Source of the DNA: Bryobacteraceae bacterium
GTDB lineage: Bacteria > Acidobacteriota > Terriglobia > Bryobacterales > Bryobacteraceae
Length of the DNA: 64,000 nt
Direction: 5' to 3'
NCBI GenBank assembly: GCA_947458745.1
Contig: CANGYQ010000002.1
Coordinates: 62,001-126,000, forward strand
This document shows, in pieces, positions 1 through 10,800 of this stretch. Position numbers and translations under genes: made by a program. Position 1 is the stretch's first letter. Every line of letters begins with the position of its first letter. The notes beneath the pieces are model-generated. The model had not been told where the DNA came from and ran no database searches. It saw only the letters and a program-made list of their open reading frames with translations.

Positions 1-1875
1 GTGCTGGATGCGGCGTTCCGGCGCTCCGGGGTGCTGCGTGTGGAAAGCATTGCGGAGCTGTTCTACATGGCGGAAGTGCTGGCCAAGCAGCCGCGGCCGT
101 CGGGTCCGCACTTGACGATTCTGACCAACGCCGGTGGTCCGGCGGTGCTGGCGACGGATGCGCTGATTTCAGCCGGTGGGCTGCTAACGGAGCTGACGCC
201 TGACACGATCACGGCGCTGAACCAGGTGTGTCCGCCGACGTGGAGCCATCACAATCCGATCGACATCATTGGCGATGCGGACCCGGAGCGCTACGCCAAG
301 TCGCTGGCCATTGCCGCGCAGGACCCCAATAGCGATGGGCTGCTGGTGATCCTGACGCCGCAGGCGATGACTTCGCCCACCGAGATCGCCGAGCAGTTGA
401 AGCCGCTCGCGAAGCTGTCCCACCAAGGCCGAGCCAAGCCCGTGCTGGCGAGTTGGATGGGCGGGCCGATTGTCGAGGCGGGCGAGAAGATCCTAAACGA
501 AGCGGGCATCCCGACGTTCCGCTATCCCGATACGGCGGCGCGCATGTTTGAGTACATGTGGCGCTACACGGACAATCTGCGCGGCCTTTATGAGACGCCC
601 GCCTACACGGAGATGGACGCCGATACGCAGATTGCGCGGTCGATTATCGATACGGCGCGGGCGACGGGGCGGCGCATTTTGACCGAGCACGAATCGAAGC
701 AGATTCTGGCGGCTTACGGCATTCCGGTGACGGCCACGGCGATCGCGACGACGGCGGAGGACGCGGTGGCAGCAGCGGAAGCGATGGGCTATCCCGTGGT
801 CCTGAAGCTGCATTCGCTCACCATCACGCACAAGACCGATGTGGGCGGCGTGCAGCTGAATCTGCGCGAGGCAGCAGCGGTGCGGGAGGCCTTTGCGCGC
901 ATTGAAGCAGGCGTTCCGGCGGCGGCTTTTCAGGGTGTCAATGTGCAGCCGATGGAAAAGCTGGACGGCTATGAACTGATCCTGGGCTCATCCATCGACC
1001 CGCAGTTCGGCCCGGTGCTGCTGTTCGGCGCAGGCGGGGTGATGGTGGAGGTGTTCGAAGATCGCGCGCTGGCTCTGCCGCCGCTGAACACGACGTTGGC
1101 CCGGCGCATGATGGAGGAAACCAAGATCTTGAAAGCGCTGAAAGGCATTCGGGGCCGCGCGCCGGTTGACCTGGAAGAGCTGGCGCAGCTGATGGTCCGG
1201 TTCTCGCAACTGGTGCTGGAGCAGCGCTGGATTTCAGAGATCGATATCAATCCGCTGCTGGCTTCGCCCACGCGGCTGCTGGCTCTCGATGCGCGCATCG
1301 TGCTGCATGAACAGTTGCCGAAGGTCCGGTCAGCGATCCGGCCGTATCCGCAGCAGTATGTGGGGGACTGGTTGGCCCGGGATGCAAGCGAAGTGCGGTT
1401 CCGGCCGATTCGACCGGAGGATGAACCGGCGATGGTGGTGTTCCATGAGAGCTTGTCAGACCGCTCCATTTACCTGCGCTACTTCCAGTTCATGAAGCTG
1501 TCGCAGCGCGTCGCGCATGAGCGGCTGACCCGCATCTGCTTCAACGATTACGACCGCGAGATCGCGCTGGTGGCGGAGCAGGACGGGGCGATCCTGGGCG
1601 TGGGCCGCTTGAAGCGGGTGCCGGGCTATGAGCAAGAGGTGGAGTTGGGCCTGCTGATCAATGACCGGGCGCAAGGGAAGGGCCTAGGAACGGAGATGAT
1701 GCGCCGGCTGGTGGAGGTGGCACGGCAAGAGGGCGCAGTGGCCATCACGGCGGATGTCCATTCAGAGAACTCGCGGATGCTGAAGATCATCCGAGGGTTC
1801 GGTTTCCACGTGACACAGCCGGACCCGGGGGATCCGGTGTTTAGTGGGCGGTTGGATTTGGGGAGCGGAAGGTAG
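1..1875 (+). CDS. Acyl-CoA synthetase (NDP-forming)/GNAT acetyltransferase fusion, 5' partial
   Basis: This is the C-terminal 624 residues of a Pat/YfiQ-like protein. The frame is already open at base 1, so the GTG there is probably internal and the N-terminal CoA-binding domain lies outside the window. What remains reads as a succinyl-CoA-ligase-like domain (about 1-200), an ATP-grasp domain (about 220-450, with [18 protein letters not shown]) and a GNAT domain (about 465-620). The GNAT domain has the acetyl-CoA-binding stretch [11 protein letters not shown]. In the family such proteins acetylate lysines, for example on acetyl-CoA synthetase, with the ligase-like half acting as a regulatory or catalytic ADP-forming acyl-CoA synthetase. 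Which activities remain here cannot be told from sequence. Confidence 0.9.
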   Translation: MLDAAFRRSGVLRVESIAELFYMAEVLAKQPRPSGPHLTILTNAGGPAVLATDALISAGGLLTELTPDTITALNQVCPPTWSHHNPIDIIGDADPERYAKSLAIAAQDPNSDGLLVILTPQAMTSPTEIAEQLKPLAKLSHQGRAKPVLASWMGGPIVEAGEKILNEAGIPTFRYPDTAARMFEYMWRYTDNLRGLYETPAYTEMDADTQIARSIIDTARATGRRILTEHESKQILAAYGIPVTATAIATTAEDAVAAAEAMGYPVVLKLHSLTITHKTDVGGVQLNLREAAAVREAFARIEAGVPAAAFQGVNVQPMEKLDGYELILGSSIDPQFGPVLLFGAGGVMVEVFEDRALALPPLNTTLARRMMEETKILKALKGIRGRAPVDLEELAQLMVRFSQLVLEQRWISEIDINPLLASPTRLLALDARIVLHEQLPKVRSAIRPYPQQYVGDWLARDASEVRFRPIRPEDEPAMVVFHESLSDRSIYLRYFQFMKLSQRVAHERLTRICFNDYDREIALVAEQDGAILGVGRLKRVPGYEQEVELGLLINDRAQGKGLGTEMMRRLVEVARQEGAVAITADVHSENSRMLKIIRGFGFHVTQPDPGDPVFSGRLDLGSGR

Positions 1876-1914
1876 GCTTCTGGCCACACGCGTCGAGTGC
1901 CCACATGCGGTCAC

Positions 1915-2571
1915 TTATTGAGTGGCGGGTAGGCCGACGATGATGAGAACCGGGTAGTCCTGCTTGCGGCAGCCGGTCACCACGGGCATGGCCGCCCCGG
2001 GATATACCGGGAAACCCGTGTTCCGAACATTCGCGGGCGAGCACGCGTTGTTGGCCGTCTCTGGCTGGTAGCGGGCGGCGCGGCATCCCAGGTGGGTGAC
2101 ATCGTAGATGGTCGCGCCGTCGGCCAATTCCCACCGCTGATTGCCGTTTTTGTCCTTGGGGTGAATGGTCAGCACGGTGGTCACCTTGCGGTCGCCCGTG
2201 ACGACGTATTTCCCCGGGGCTAGCGGAAAGGTGGGCTTCTCCATCAGCAAGCCGTGTTCTTCCAGCCACCAGTCCGCGGCATCGAAGCGCCAGCCAGCGG
2301 GCGTCACGCCGCCGGATGCCTTCAATTGATCGAAGCGGTCCAACTGGCTACCGCGCGGGCCCGGGTCCAGGCTCCAGAGGCCCCAGGATTGCGCGCCACT
2401 TCCGGAGGTGGCCCCAGGGTCGGCAAGCGCCGCGATGAACTGCGGCTCGATCGGCCGGAACTTCGAGAGGTCTGCCGCGTGAAGCGATTGCGGGACGCCG
2501 GCCACCAACAGGAGAGCCCCCATTGATATGATCCAGCGGCTCACGGACGACAAGGGATGGGGAAGACTCAT
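1915..2571 (-). CDS. Secreted hypothetical protein
   Basis: I do not recognise this family. The protein has 218 residues from the ATG at 2571, which has AGGAG eight bases upstream; a longer in-frame start to 2604 lacks this. A signal peptide is clear (MSLPHPLSS then a hydrophobic stretch ending SLHAADL). The mature part has four cysteines in its C-terminal half (LGCRAARY, NNACSP, TGCRKQ) that could form disulfides. It ends in a hydrophobic stretch, YPVLIIVGLP. It is transcribed alone, convergent with the synthetase/acetyltransferase gene. Confidence 0.7.
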   Translation of the reverse strand: MSLPHPLSSVSRWIISMGALLLVAGVPQSLHAADLSKFRPIEPQFIAALADPGATSGSGAQSWGLWSLDPGPRGSQLDRFDQLKASGGVTPAGWRFDAADWWLEEHGLLMEKPTFPLAPGKYVVTGDRKVTTVLTIHPKDKNGNQRWELADGATIYDVTHLGCRAARYQPETANNACSPANVRNTGFPVYPGAAMPVVTGCRKQDYPVLIIVGLPATQ

Positions 2572-2732
2572 ACGATTGCTCCTATGGGATGGCCTGAATA
2601 GCATCCTACACCGGCGGGCGACGCAGTGCGCTGCGTGACATATCGCTACCGAATCGTATCCTGAGACGGCTTGCGATTCGGCAAGGGATACATTGCTTGC
2701 ACTCCATATGGATCACGTTCAATACTTAGATT

Positions 2733-3095
2733 GTGGCATGGGAAGTCGAATTCACCGACGAGTTCGAGGAGTGGTGGCATAGCTTGTCGGAATCGGAACA
2801 GGGAAGGGTTGACGCCCGAGTCGGGCTGCTGATCGAGCACGGTCCGAATCTCGGGTTCCCGTTCAGCTCGCAGGTAAAGACATCGAGCTTCCCCGAGATG
2901 CGGGAACTGCGCGTTCAGTCGGGGGGCGATCCGCTGCGGATGCTGTACGCCTTCGATCCGCGCCGGGTGGCGCTCCTGCTGATCGCCGGTGACAAAACGG
3001 GCGACGGCCGATGGTATGAGACCAAGGTTCCGCTGGCGGATCGATTGTTCGAGCGCCACTTGAGAGCGATCAAGAAGGAGATGGGGAATGGCTAA
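2733..3095 (+). CDS. RelE/ParE-family toxin (Gp49/HigB-like)
   Basis: The 120-residue protein resembles type II toxins of the phage-derived Gp49 / RelE-ParE group, which in characterised cases cleave mRNA on the ribosome. Typical stretches are the N-terminal WEVEFTDEFEEWW, the central EMRELRVQSGGDPLRMLYAF and the C-terminal LFERHLRAIKKEMG. The start is GTG at 2733 without a strong Shine-Dalgarno. The gene precedes and overlaps its antitoxin by eight bases (ATGGCTAA), so the order is toxin first, as in higBA loci. Function is inferred from family and pairing. Confidence 0.85.
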   Translation: MAWEVEFTDEFEEWWHSLSESEQGRVDARVGLLIEHGPNLGFPFSSQVKTSSFPEMRELRVQSGGDPLRMLYAFDPRRVALLLIAGDKTGDGRWYETKVPLADRLFERHLRAIKKEMGNG

Positions 3096-3396
3096 GAATT
3101 TCCAACAACTACGAGCGGGAATGTCTGCCGAGGCGCGGGCCGTGAGCGCTTCCGAGCACCGCCGTTTGGTGGAGGAAATGTCGCTCCACCAACTTCGCAA
3201 GGCCCGCGAACTGACTCAGACCAAGATTGCCGGAGAACTGCACATTGGGCAAGGGGACGTCTCGAAGCTAGAGCGGCGCACGGACATGTACGTCAGCACC
3301 CTCGCCAGCTACCTTCAGGCGGTGGGTGCGGATCTGGAGATTCGCGCAGTTTTCCCCGATGGAACGGCGGTGAAGATCAGCCAGTTTTCTGACTGA
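3088..3396 (+). CDS. XRE-family antitoxin (HigA-like)
   Basis: A 102-residue helix-turn-helix protein with the HTH at about residues 37-75 (LRKARELTQTKIAGELHIGQ, then DVSKLERR). It overlaps the toxin by eight bases, and AAGGAG inside the toxin's last codons serves as its ribosome site, so translation is probably coupled. In the family such proteins neutralise the toxin and repress the operon. I saw no clear operator palindrome upstream of 2733. Confidence 0.85.
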   Translation: MAKNFQQLRAGMSAEARAVSASEHRRLVEEMSLHQLRKARELTQTKIAGELHIGQGDVSKLERRTDMYVSTLASYLQAVGADLEIRAVFPDGTAVKISQFSD

Positions 3397-3480
3397 TTTG
3401 CTGCCTGTAAAGTTCCGATAGCCAGGTTTTCATTTCGCCTAAGCAGCTAGCTCGCGCAAAGCTTCTTCAGTGCGGGCACT

Positions 3481-4881
3481 TCAGACCAGAATCTCTTTCA
3501 CCACGCGCCCGAACACATCGGTCAGGCGGTAGTCGCGGCCGGTGTAGCGGTAGGTGAGGCGTTCGTGATCGATGCCTAATTGGTGGAGCATGGTGGCGTG
3601 CAGGTCATGGATATGGACCTTGCCTTGGACGGCGTGCCAGCCGAAGTCGTCGGTCTCACCGTAGGAGATGCCGGGCTTGATGCCGCCGCCGGCCATGAAC
3701 ATGGTGAAGCCTTTGGGGTTGTGTTCCCGGCCGCGATCGGTGATGGGGGACTTGCCTTGGGAGAGGTCCTGATCAAAGGGCGTGCGGCCAAATTCGCCGC
3801 CCCACAAAACGAGCGTGTCATCGAGCAGGCCGCGCTTTTTCAAGTCCATGATCAAGCCGGCGATGGGCTTGTCGACGGCCTTGCAGCGGACTGGGAGTGA
3901 CTGGCGGAGCTTGCCGTGATGGTCCCAGCCGCCGTCGGAGATCTGGACGAAGCGGACGCCGGCCTCGGCCATCCGGCGGGCCATCAGGCATTGGCGTCCG
4001 AAGTTGTCGGTCTCTTTTTCGTTGATGCCGTAGAGCGCTTTGGTGGCGTCGGATTCGGCCTCAATATCCAGCACGCGCGGCGCTTCCATCTGCATGCGGA
4101 AGGCTAACTCAAAGGAGGCGATGCGACCTTCCAGTTCCTGATCCGGGCCGGTTTGGGCGGCGTGGCGGAGGTTGATCTCACGCAAGAAGTCCAGCTGCTG
4201 GCGCTGCTGGCGCGCGGTGGCGGCGGCATCTTTGAGATAGTCGATGCGCGCGTTCTTGGCATCGTTCTCCCGGCCGATGGGAGTGCCCTGGTAGATGGTG
4301 GGCAGAAAGGCGCTGCCAAACAACTGCGGCGTGCCTCCATCGCCACCCAGCACCGGGCAGATGGTGACGAAGCCGGGCAGGTTCTGGTTCTCGCTGCCGA
4401 GGCCATATAGGGTCCAGGAGCCCATCGAGGGTCGCACCTGAATGCTGTGGCCGGTGTGCAGTTGGCGGATGGCGGGGGCATGGGCCTCACTATCGGCATG
4501 CATCCCGTGGAGGAAGCAGACATCATCGACCACGCCGCCCAGATGCGGCAACATCTCCGACATCAGCATGCCGCGTTGGCCATAGCGGGTGAACTTGCCC
4601 ATGGGGCCAAACAGGCGCGAATCGCGGATGCCGGGGGCCTCGTAGTTGGCGGGCAGTTGCAGGGCGGTGGCCAGGGGTTGGCCGTTGCGCTTTTCCAGTT
4701 CTGGCTTGTACTCAAACAGATCCATGTGCGACGGGCCGCCCTGCATGAACAGGAAGATGACGCGTTTGGCCTTCGGCGCATGGTGCGGTCCGGTGGCGGC
4801 ACCCAGCAGAGAGGACAATGCGGTGAGGCCGAAGCCACAGCCCGCGCGCCGCAAAAATTCCCGTCGATATGGCCGTTCCAT
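3481..4881 (-). CDS. DUF1501 secreted protein with Tat leader
   Basis: About 466 residues from the ATG at 4881 (MERPYRREFLRRAGCGFG). Arg-Arg followed by a hydrophobic stretch indicates Tat export. The frame stays open upstream to 5025, but that region is antisense-like inside the previous gene. DUF1501 proteins have an alkaline-phosphatase/sulfatase-like fold; here IFLFMQGGPSHMDLFEYKP, VRFVQISDGGWDHHGKL and LVLWGGEFGRTPF carry the likely metal-binding His and Asp. It starts four bases after the stop of the DUF1549/DUF1553 gene. This pair is common in Planctomycetes and Acidobacteria, and no member has a proven substrate. Confidence 0.9.
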   Translation of the reverse strand: MERPYRREFLRRAGCGFGLTALSSLLGAATGPHHAPKAKRVIFLFMQGGPSHMDLFEYKPELEKRNGQPLATALQLPANYEAPGIRDSRLFGPMGKFTRYGQRGMLMSEMLPHLGGVVDDVCFLHGMHADSEAHAPAIRQLHTGHSIQVRPSMGSWTLYGLGSENQNLPGFVTICPVLGGDGGTPQLFGSAFLPTIYQGTPIGRENDAKNARIDYLKDAAATARQQRQQLDFLREINLRHAAQTGPDQELEGRIASFELAFRMQMEAPRVLDIEAESDATKALYGINEKETDNFGRQCLMARRMAEAGVRFVQISDGGWDHHGKLRQSLPVRCKAVDKPIAGLIMDLKKRGLLDDTLVLWGGEFGRTPFDQDLSQGKSPITDRGREHNPKGFTMFMAGGGIKPGISYGETDDFGWHAVQGKVHIHDLHATMLHQLGIDHERLTYRYTGRDYRLTDVFGRVVKEILV

Positions 4882-4885
4882 GGTG

Positions 4886-7237
4886 CTAGCTCCGGTACAA
4901 GAATTCGTTCGACATGAGCAGTGAATGGCAGAGGCGTTTCCAGGCCTCGGTGCGCTCGCCCGCGGGATAGCCGCGCGTGTAGTCCAACAGACGCTCCACT
5001 TCCCCGGCTTGCGGAGGCCGGGCATAGACGCGCCGGATGAGCGTCAGCACCCGGTCTGTGTCGCTCGATTCGCCCGCGAGCAATCGCTCCGCCAGCGCGG
5101 CGGCCATCTCCTGCACGAAGGGGGCATTCAGCAGGTAGAGCGCCTGCGTGGGGATGGTGGTGGCTTGGCGCGCGCCGGTGATTTGGTTAGCGTCGGGGAA
5201 GTTGAACAGGTTGAGAATGTCGAGCTCGGGGGCCTGGCTTTTGCGCATGACTGGCTGATAGACGGTGCGCCGCATGCGTTCAGACGGCTCCAGCTTGGTG
5301 TGATCACCAAAGAACTCGGGCTGGCCGAGGTTCATGTTGCCTGGGATATAGAACGGCAGCACCTCGCCCCCGGCGCGGGTGTCCAGGTTGCCGCTGACCG
5401 CCAGCATGGCATCGCGCAGGGTCTCAGCTTCCAAGCGGCGGCGGCTCATCCGCCAGAGCAGCCGGTTCTCCGGGTCCGCCGCCAGCAAGGCCGCATCGTT
5501 GGCACTGCTGCGTCCATAGGCCTGGGTGAGCACAATGGTGCGGATAAGTTTCTTGGCCGACCACCCTCGTTCCACAAACTCGGCGGCCAGGTAATCCAGT
5601 AATTCCGGATGGCTGGGCGTGGCACCCCGGGTGCCGAAGTTATCGATGGTGGGAATAATGCCCGAGCCGAATAGATGGTGCCAGATGCGATTGACGGCGA
5701 CGCGAGCGGTGAGGGGATGGTCTTTGCTGCCGATCCATTCTGCTAACTGCTGGCGGCCGCTGGTGAAATCCGGGACGTCGAGTTGATGGCCCTTGCCCGC
5801 AATGGCGACGCCGCTGCGGGGCGTTTCCGCACCCAGCTGATGGGCGTTGCCGCGGATGTTGATGCGGCAATCGGCGGGGGTCTCGGCATCGAGCACCGCG
5901 TGCGCGGTGGGTGGAACCACGGGCAGATACTCGAGCAACTTCACGGCTTGCACAGCGGCTGAGATCTGCTTGTCGAGGGCCTTGGCTTCATCGGTCTCCT
6001 TCTCGAGCGGCTTGCGCTTCTCGCGGAGCGCGGCCAGTTCGGCGCGGGCGGCGGACAACTTTTGCCAGTAGCTTTGTGTCTCCATGGCGCGGCGGGTTAG
6101 CTCTTCCGGGGTCTCGGGCAAGGCGACGGCACTGACGTTGGAGAATACACCCAGGCTTAAGCGGCCGGCGAGGGTCCGCGTGCTGGAGAAGATCCCGGCC
6201 ATGCCGTAGTAGTCCTTCAAGGTGATGGGATCGAACTTGTGGTCGTGGCAGCGGGAGCAGCCCATGGTGAGGCCCATGAAGGTGCGGCCCACCATGTCTA
6301 CCTGCAGGTCGACCACGTCCATCTTGAGTTGTTCCTTGTCGGCGTTGACGAGCGGCCAGGGGCCCAGGGCGAGAAAGCCGGTGGCGATCAGGTTGTTGCG
6401 GCGTTCTTCCGGCGTAGTCCATTCCAGTTGGTCGCCGGCCAACTGCTCCAGGATGAAGCGCGGGTAAGGAACGTCGCGGTTGATGGAATCGATCACATAG
6501 TCGCGGTAGCGCCAGGCATGCCGGGCAGGCACGCGGCGGCCGATCTCGATAGTGTCGGCGTAGTAGGTCTGGTCCAGCCAGTGACGGCCCCAGCGCTGCC
6601 CGAAGGCGGGAGAGGCCAGCAGACGATCGACCACTTTTTCCCGGGATGCGTCGCGAGCGAAGGCCTCCTGTTCTTCGAGAGTGGGTGGCAGACCGGTGAG
6701 GTCGAAGGTGACGCGGCGGAGCCAGGTAGCGGCGGAGGCTTCGCCGAGCGGACGCAGTCCTTTCTCGGTCAGCTTGGCCAGCACCAGGCTATCGATGGAG
6801 GCGGCGGGCGGACGCACAACGGGTTTCCAGGCCCAGTGAGCCAGGGCCTGAAGCTGGGTGGAGCTGGGTGCCGCTGCGTTTGGGATTACCGGCGCCGGGG
6901 CTTCGTCGGGCCAGGCGGCACCGGAGGCGATCCAGGTTTTGAAGTCCGCAATGACGTCCGGGGGAAGCTTGCCCGAAGGCGGCATTTTGGTCTGCGCTTC
7001 GTATGAGAGGGCGCGGAAAAGTGGGCTCTGCTCCGGCTGGCCCGCGACGACTACTTTGGCGGCTCCGGCGCGGGAATCCAGTTGCAGATCGGCGAAGGAG
7101 ATCTTGGCTTTGGTGGAGTGGCAGGACCAGCAGCGTTCCGCCAGCACGGGGCGGATCTTCTTTTCGAAGAAATCGCGATCGGCTGGGGCAGCCGTTAACC
7201 CGAACGAGGCCAGCAGACACAGGCAGTGTAATCGCAT
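4886..7237 (-). CDS. PSCyt1-DUF1549-DUF1553 secreted protein
   Basis: 783 residues from the ATG at 7237; an in-frame GTG at 7246 is also possible. After a signal peptide ending LTAAPADRD comes a Planctomycete-type cytochrome c domain. Its haem motif is CWSCH, and a distal MPPSGKLPPDVIADF stretch may supply the axial Met. DUF1549 follows at about 150-350 and DUF1553 at about 480-740 (for example VNRIWHHLFGSGI and FNFPDANQITGARQ). It is the upstream gene of a two-gene operon with DUF1501. The role is unknown; polysaccharide breakdown has been suggested for such pairs, which is inference. Confidence 0.9.
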   Translation of the reverse strand: MRLHCLCLLASFGLTAAPADRDFFEKKIRPVLAERCWSCHSTKAKISFADLQLDSRAGAAKVVVAGQPEQSPLFRALSYEAQTKMPPSGKLPPDVIADFKTWIASGAAWPDEAPAPVIPNAAAPSSTQLQALAHWAWKPVVRPPAASIDSLVLAKLTEKGLRPLGEASAATWLRRVTFDLTGLPPTLEEQEAFARDASREKVVDRLLASPAFGQRWGRHWLDQTYYADTIEIGRRVPARHAWRYRDYVIDSINRDVPYPRFILEQLAGDQLEWTTPEERRNNLIATGFLALGPWPLVNADKEQLKMDVVDLQVDMVGRTFMGLTMGCSRCHDHKFDPITLKDYYGMAGIFSSTRTLAGRLSLGVFSNVSAVALPETPEELTRRAMETQSYWQKLSAARAELAALREKRKPLEKETDEAKALDKQISAAVQAVKLLEYLPVVPPTAHAVLDAETPADCRINIRGNAHQLGAETPRSGVAIAGKGHQLDVPDFTSGRQQLAEWIGSKDHPLTARVAVNRIWHHLFGSGIIPTIDNFGTRGATPSHPELLDYLAAEFVERGWSAKKLIRTIVLTQAYGRSSANDAALLAADPENRLLWRMSRRRLEAETLRDAMLAVSGNLDTRAGGEVLPFYIPGNMNLGQPEFFGDHTKLEPSERMRRTVYQPVMRKSQAPELDILNLFNFPDANQITGARQATTIPTQALYLLNAPFVQEMAAALAERLLAGESSDTDRVLTLIRRVYARPPQAGEVERLLDYTRGYPAGERTEAWKRLCHSLLMSNEFLYRS

Positions 7238-7318
7238 GAAGGACACGGGGTCGCGACTGTAGTTTACATGGCTCGATGGCCGAGGTAAAGCCCCAGCCGC
7301 GAGGCCGGATGTGAGCCG

Positions 7319-7543
7319 TCAGGCGCCCGGCAGTTGACCGTCGAACTGGAAGACTTCTTCGAGCGGCTTCGAGAAGACGAGCGCGATGAGGAAGGCGACT
7401 TCGAGCGAAGGCGAGTACTTGCCTGCTTCGATGGCGTTGATGGTCTGCCGGGTGACGCCAACTTGCTCCGCCAATTGCTGCTGGGTCATTTCGCCGTGGT
7501 GGAAGCGCAGGACGCGGATCTGATTGCGGATGGCAACGGCCAC
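7319..7543 (-). CDS. Small XRE-family transcriptional regulator
   Basis: A 74-residue protein consisting almost only of a Cro/CI-type helix-turn-helix (QQQLAEQVGVTRQTINAIEA, then GKYSPSLEVAFLIALVF). I place the start at GTG 7543, two bases after the TAG of the upstream membrane-protein gene (7546-7548); a longer frame to 7699 only reads through that gene. Small XRE proteins of this size directly behind a two- to four-helix membrane protein are a recurrent bacterial pair whose role is unknown. Confidence 0.8.
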   Translation of the reverse strand: MAVAIRNQIRVLRFHHGEMTQQQLAEQVGVTRQTINAIEAGKYSPSLEVAFLIALVFSKPLEEVFQFDGQLPGA

Positions 7544-7545
7544 GG

Positions 7546-7830
7546 CTAGATTCCCCGCCGGTAGTAGGTCAGTTGCAGGGTCAGCTTCAGGATCTCGGAG
7601 AGGAACAGGGAGAACAGCAACAGATGGGCGACCCAAACTGTGGGCACGGAGAAGACCAGGGCCGCGATGCCGGCCAGCACCCCGGTGGCGACCAGCCAAC
7701 TGGACTGGCTTTCGGCACGCCAGCTGATTAGCCGGTCCCGTTCGTCCTGCTCTTCCGGACGGCTGGCCAGTGTGGTGACGATGTGTCCCGCCACGATCAC
7801 CACCACCGCGACGTAGAAGTGACCATACAC
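7546..7830 (-). CDS. Small integral membrane protein
   Basis: 94 residues with three hydrophobic segments (about 6-22, 46-64 and 66-84) and a charged loop (RPEEQDERDRLISWRAES). The start is GTG at 7830 directly behind GGAGGG, an unusually tight ribosome site. It is the first gene of a pair with the XRE regulator. The spacing (2 bases) suggests one transcript. No enzyme motif is visible. Confidence 0.65.
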   Translation of the reverse strand: MYGHFYVAVVVIVAGHIVTTLASRPEEQDERDRLISWRAESQSSWLVATGVLAGIAALVFSVPTVWVAHLLLFSLFLSEILKLTLQLTYYRRGI

Positions 7831-7879
7831 CCCTCCGGGTGTCTAGTATTTTTTACATCCCATCTGGGCGGGCTGTCCG

Positions 7880-10800
7880 CTAGAAGGTGAGCCGTCCGCT
7901 GACGATGACGATACGCGTGCCGGAGCCGCTGGTGATTTGGCCGAAGGTGGGCGAGTTGATCACGGTATCGGGGTCATCGAAGATGGGCGTGTTGGTCAGG
8001 TTCTCCGCCGTGACGCCCAACTGGAACTGGACCCGTTCGCGAATCGAGAAGGTCTTCAGCAGGTTCAGGTCGAAGGAGAAATACCCGGGGCCATAGAAAT
8101 AGCGCGGCTGCAGAGCGCCCAGCGTTCCGGGCGCGGGGTTGGTGGCGATGGGGCGGCCGCTGGAATCAAAGACAGACAGCAGGGTGCTGCGCTGCTGGAC
8201 GCCGCCGGTGGTGGTGAGATTGCGCACCTGCGGGTCAGGGCCGACGGTGTATCCGGGATAGAAGAAGACGCCGTTGCCGCGCTTTTCCACCTTGCCTTGG
8301 CGGGCGATGCCGGCGACGGTATCGACGCTGGTGTCGTCGGAGACCTGGCTAAACGACGCCAGTTCGCTTTCCCAGCTCATGGGCGTGCCGGCAAAGGCAT
8401 TGAAGAGGGCGCCCACCTGCCAGTTTTCGAGCACGCGGCCCAGCACGCCGCTGGAACCGCCGAGCAGGCGCCGCTTGGGGCCCACCGGCAGGTTCCAGAT
8501 CCAGTTGGAGCGGAACACATGCGGCGCGCCGAAGGAAAGCTGCCGTTTGTCGAGTTGGCGGTTGCGGTTGGTGCGGTAGCTATCGAGGAGGCTTTGGCCA
8601 GCGCCCTCTTCTTCACCCAGCGCTTTGGCCCAGGTGTAGTTCATCTGAATCGAGATGCCGCTGGCGAAGCGCTTCGACAGATCCACCTGGAAGGAGTGGT
8701 AGGTGGAGTTGGCATAGTTGCCCACCAGTTGCGCGCCGGAGAACTGGGGGTTGACGACCAGGAAGTTCTCGGGCAGACCAGCGGCGGGGAGCAGGCCGCC
8801 GTTGCGGCCGCCCACGTTCTGGGTGTTGATGAAGTTGGCGAAGGTGCCGACGTTGTTGTTGGCCAGGGCGGCTTGTAGCGTGGCGTTGGTTCGGGCAAAA
8901 GTGGCGCCACTGGCATTGCCCCGCAGGGGCCGGAAGATCTGGTCCAGCAGGGGGGATTCGCCACCACGCTGGACGGTGACGAACGCATCGAGGATGCCGT
9001 TTTCAAACACGTTCACTTCATTGAGGTTGGTCGTACGCATCAGGCGCGTGCCTTTGTTGCCGACATAGCGCAGATCGAGCAGCAGGCTCTTGGGCAGGGA
9101 GCGTTGGATGCTGACGTTGAAGTTTTGCACGTAGGGCGTGCGCAGGTTGTCGTCAAAGCCGCGGACGGTCTGGCCCCGGTCAGAGAAGGGCACGGTGGTG
9201 AGCGGGCGGCCGTTGGGTGCCAGGGGCAGTGCGAGGCTGGCCAGTTGCGTATAGGCGGCCGGGCGCTGCACCACCAGTTCACGTAAGCCGGGCTGGTCCC
9301 CGCTGACGACATCGATCAAGCGGAGAGCGGTGCGTTCGTAGCCCATGCTGTAGCCCATGCGCAGGATGGTCTTGTTGGCACCCAGCCAGGGCAAGGCCCA
9401 GCTGAGGCCAATGTGCGGGGAAAAGTTGTTGCGGTCCGGGCGAAATAGCTGCCGTGACGCATTGGCCGATCCGGGACCGATGAGCTCCACTTGCGTGAGG
9501 GCACCGCCGGTGGCACCGGGACGGAACATGGCGGAGTAATCGCGACCGGAGATGCCGAAGATGGCGGCACTGCCACCGGCCAGTCCGGCGGTCTTGCCAT
9601 TGGGGTCATAGGGGACGCCGAAATACTCGTAGCGGAGGCCCAGGTTGAGGGTCATGTTTTTGGAGACCCGGTAGTCGTCCTTGACGAAGAAGAAGTATTC
9701 CTGGTTCTTCCAGGTGCGTTGCTTGTATTCGCCGGGCAAGAATTGCGGGTTGGCGCCGCCGGGGGCGTTGACCGCTTGCGAGACCGTGCTGATGGACCCC
9801 GCGAGGTTGTTCAGCATGTTCTCCGCGCCACCACGGTTGACGCCCAAGCCCACCACGTTACCCATGTTCTGCACCGGCTGGATGCCATTGCCCAGGACGA
9901 CGCGCGGCATCACGTCAAAGGAGTTGAAGCCGTTGCTCGAGACAAACCAGACACCGCCGCCGGCGCGCAGGTTGTGCTTGCCCTTGAGCCAGGAGATGGT
10001 GTCGCTCCATTGATAGTTGGGCGAGATGCGGCCCTGGGGGTCGTTATCGACGAGGATCGGATCGGTGACGGTGAGCAGGTCGATCAGGTAGGGGCGGCCG
10101 TTGATCTTCGGCAAGGCGTCCAAGCCTCCGGGCACTTCCCAGGGGGCCAGGCTGCGGGAGCGGCTGCGGAGGACACCAACGTTGAATTCGTTCATCAGGT
10201 TGGGCCGGATGATGGAGAAGAACTTCAGCGAATAGACGTTATCGGGCGAATCGACGTTGCCGCCCGGGGCTTGCGGGAAGCGCTGGCTTTGGAAGCCGTT
10301 GAAGCTGAGGCTATCCTCGCGATTCCAGCTGAAGGTGAGGCGGTGACGGTCGTTGAAGTTGTGGTCGATCTTGACGTTGTATTGATCGCGGCGTGAACGC
10401 GCACTCTGGATCCACGCATAGCCGGCTGTATTCAGGCCATCGCCGACGTTGAAGACGTTGGGCAGCGGCATCAGGTTCAACATCTGCTGCACGGCTCCGC
10501 TAGGGTCGGGGCGGCTGCGCAGCGGGTCCACGGAATAGACGTTGACGCTGCTCAAAGGGCCGGTGGCGGTGCGGGGAGCCACGGGGTTGCCCTGGAAGTC
10601 GACGACGGGGATGTTGGCGGTGGCGTTGGCGTTTTGGGCGCCAGGGAAGAAGCGGTAGATGCCGCGGCGGGCGGGTTCCGTGTAGACGGTCCGGGTGACG
10701 CGATTGCGCTGGGCGATGCGTTCGGCTTCCCAGAGGAAGTGGAAGAAGGTGCGGTTTTTGCCGTTGTAGAACTTGGGCAACACCACCGGTCCGCCGACGC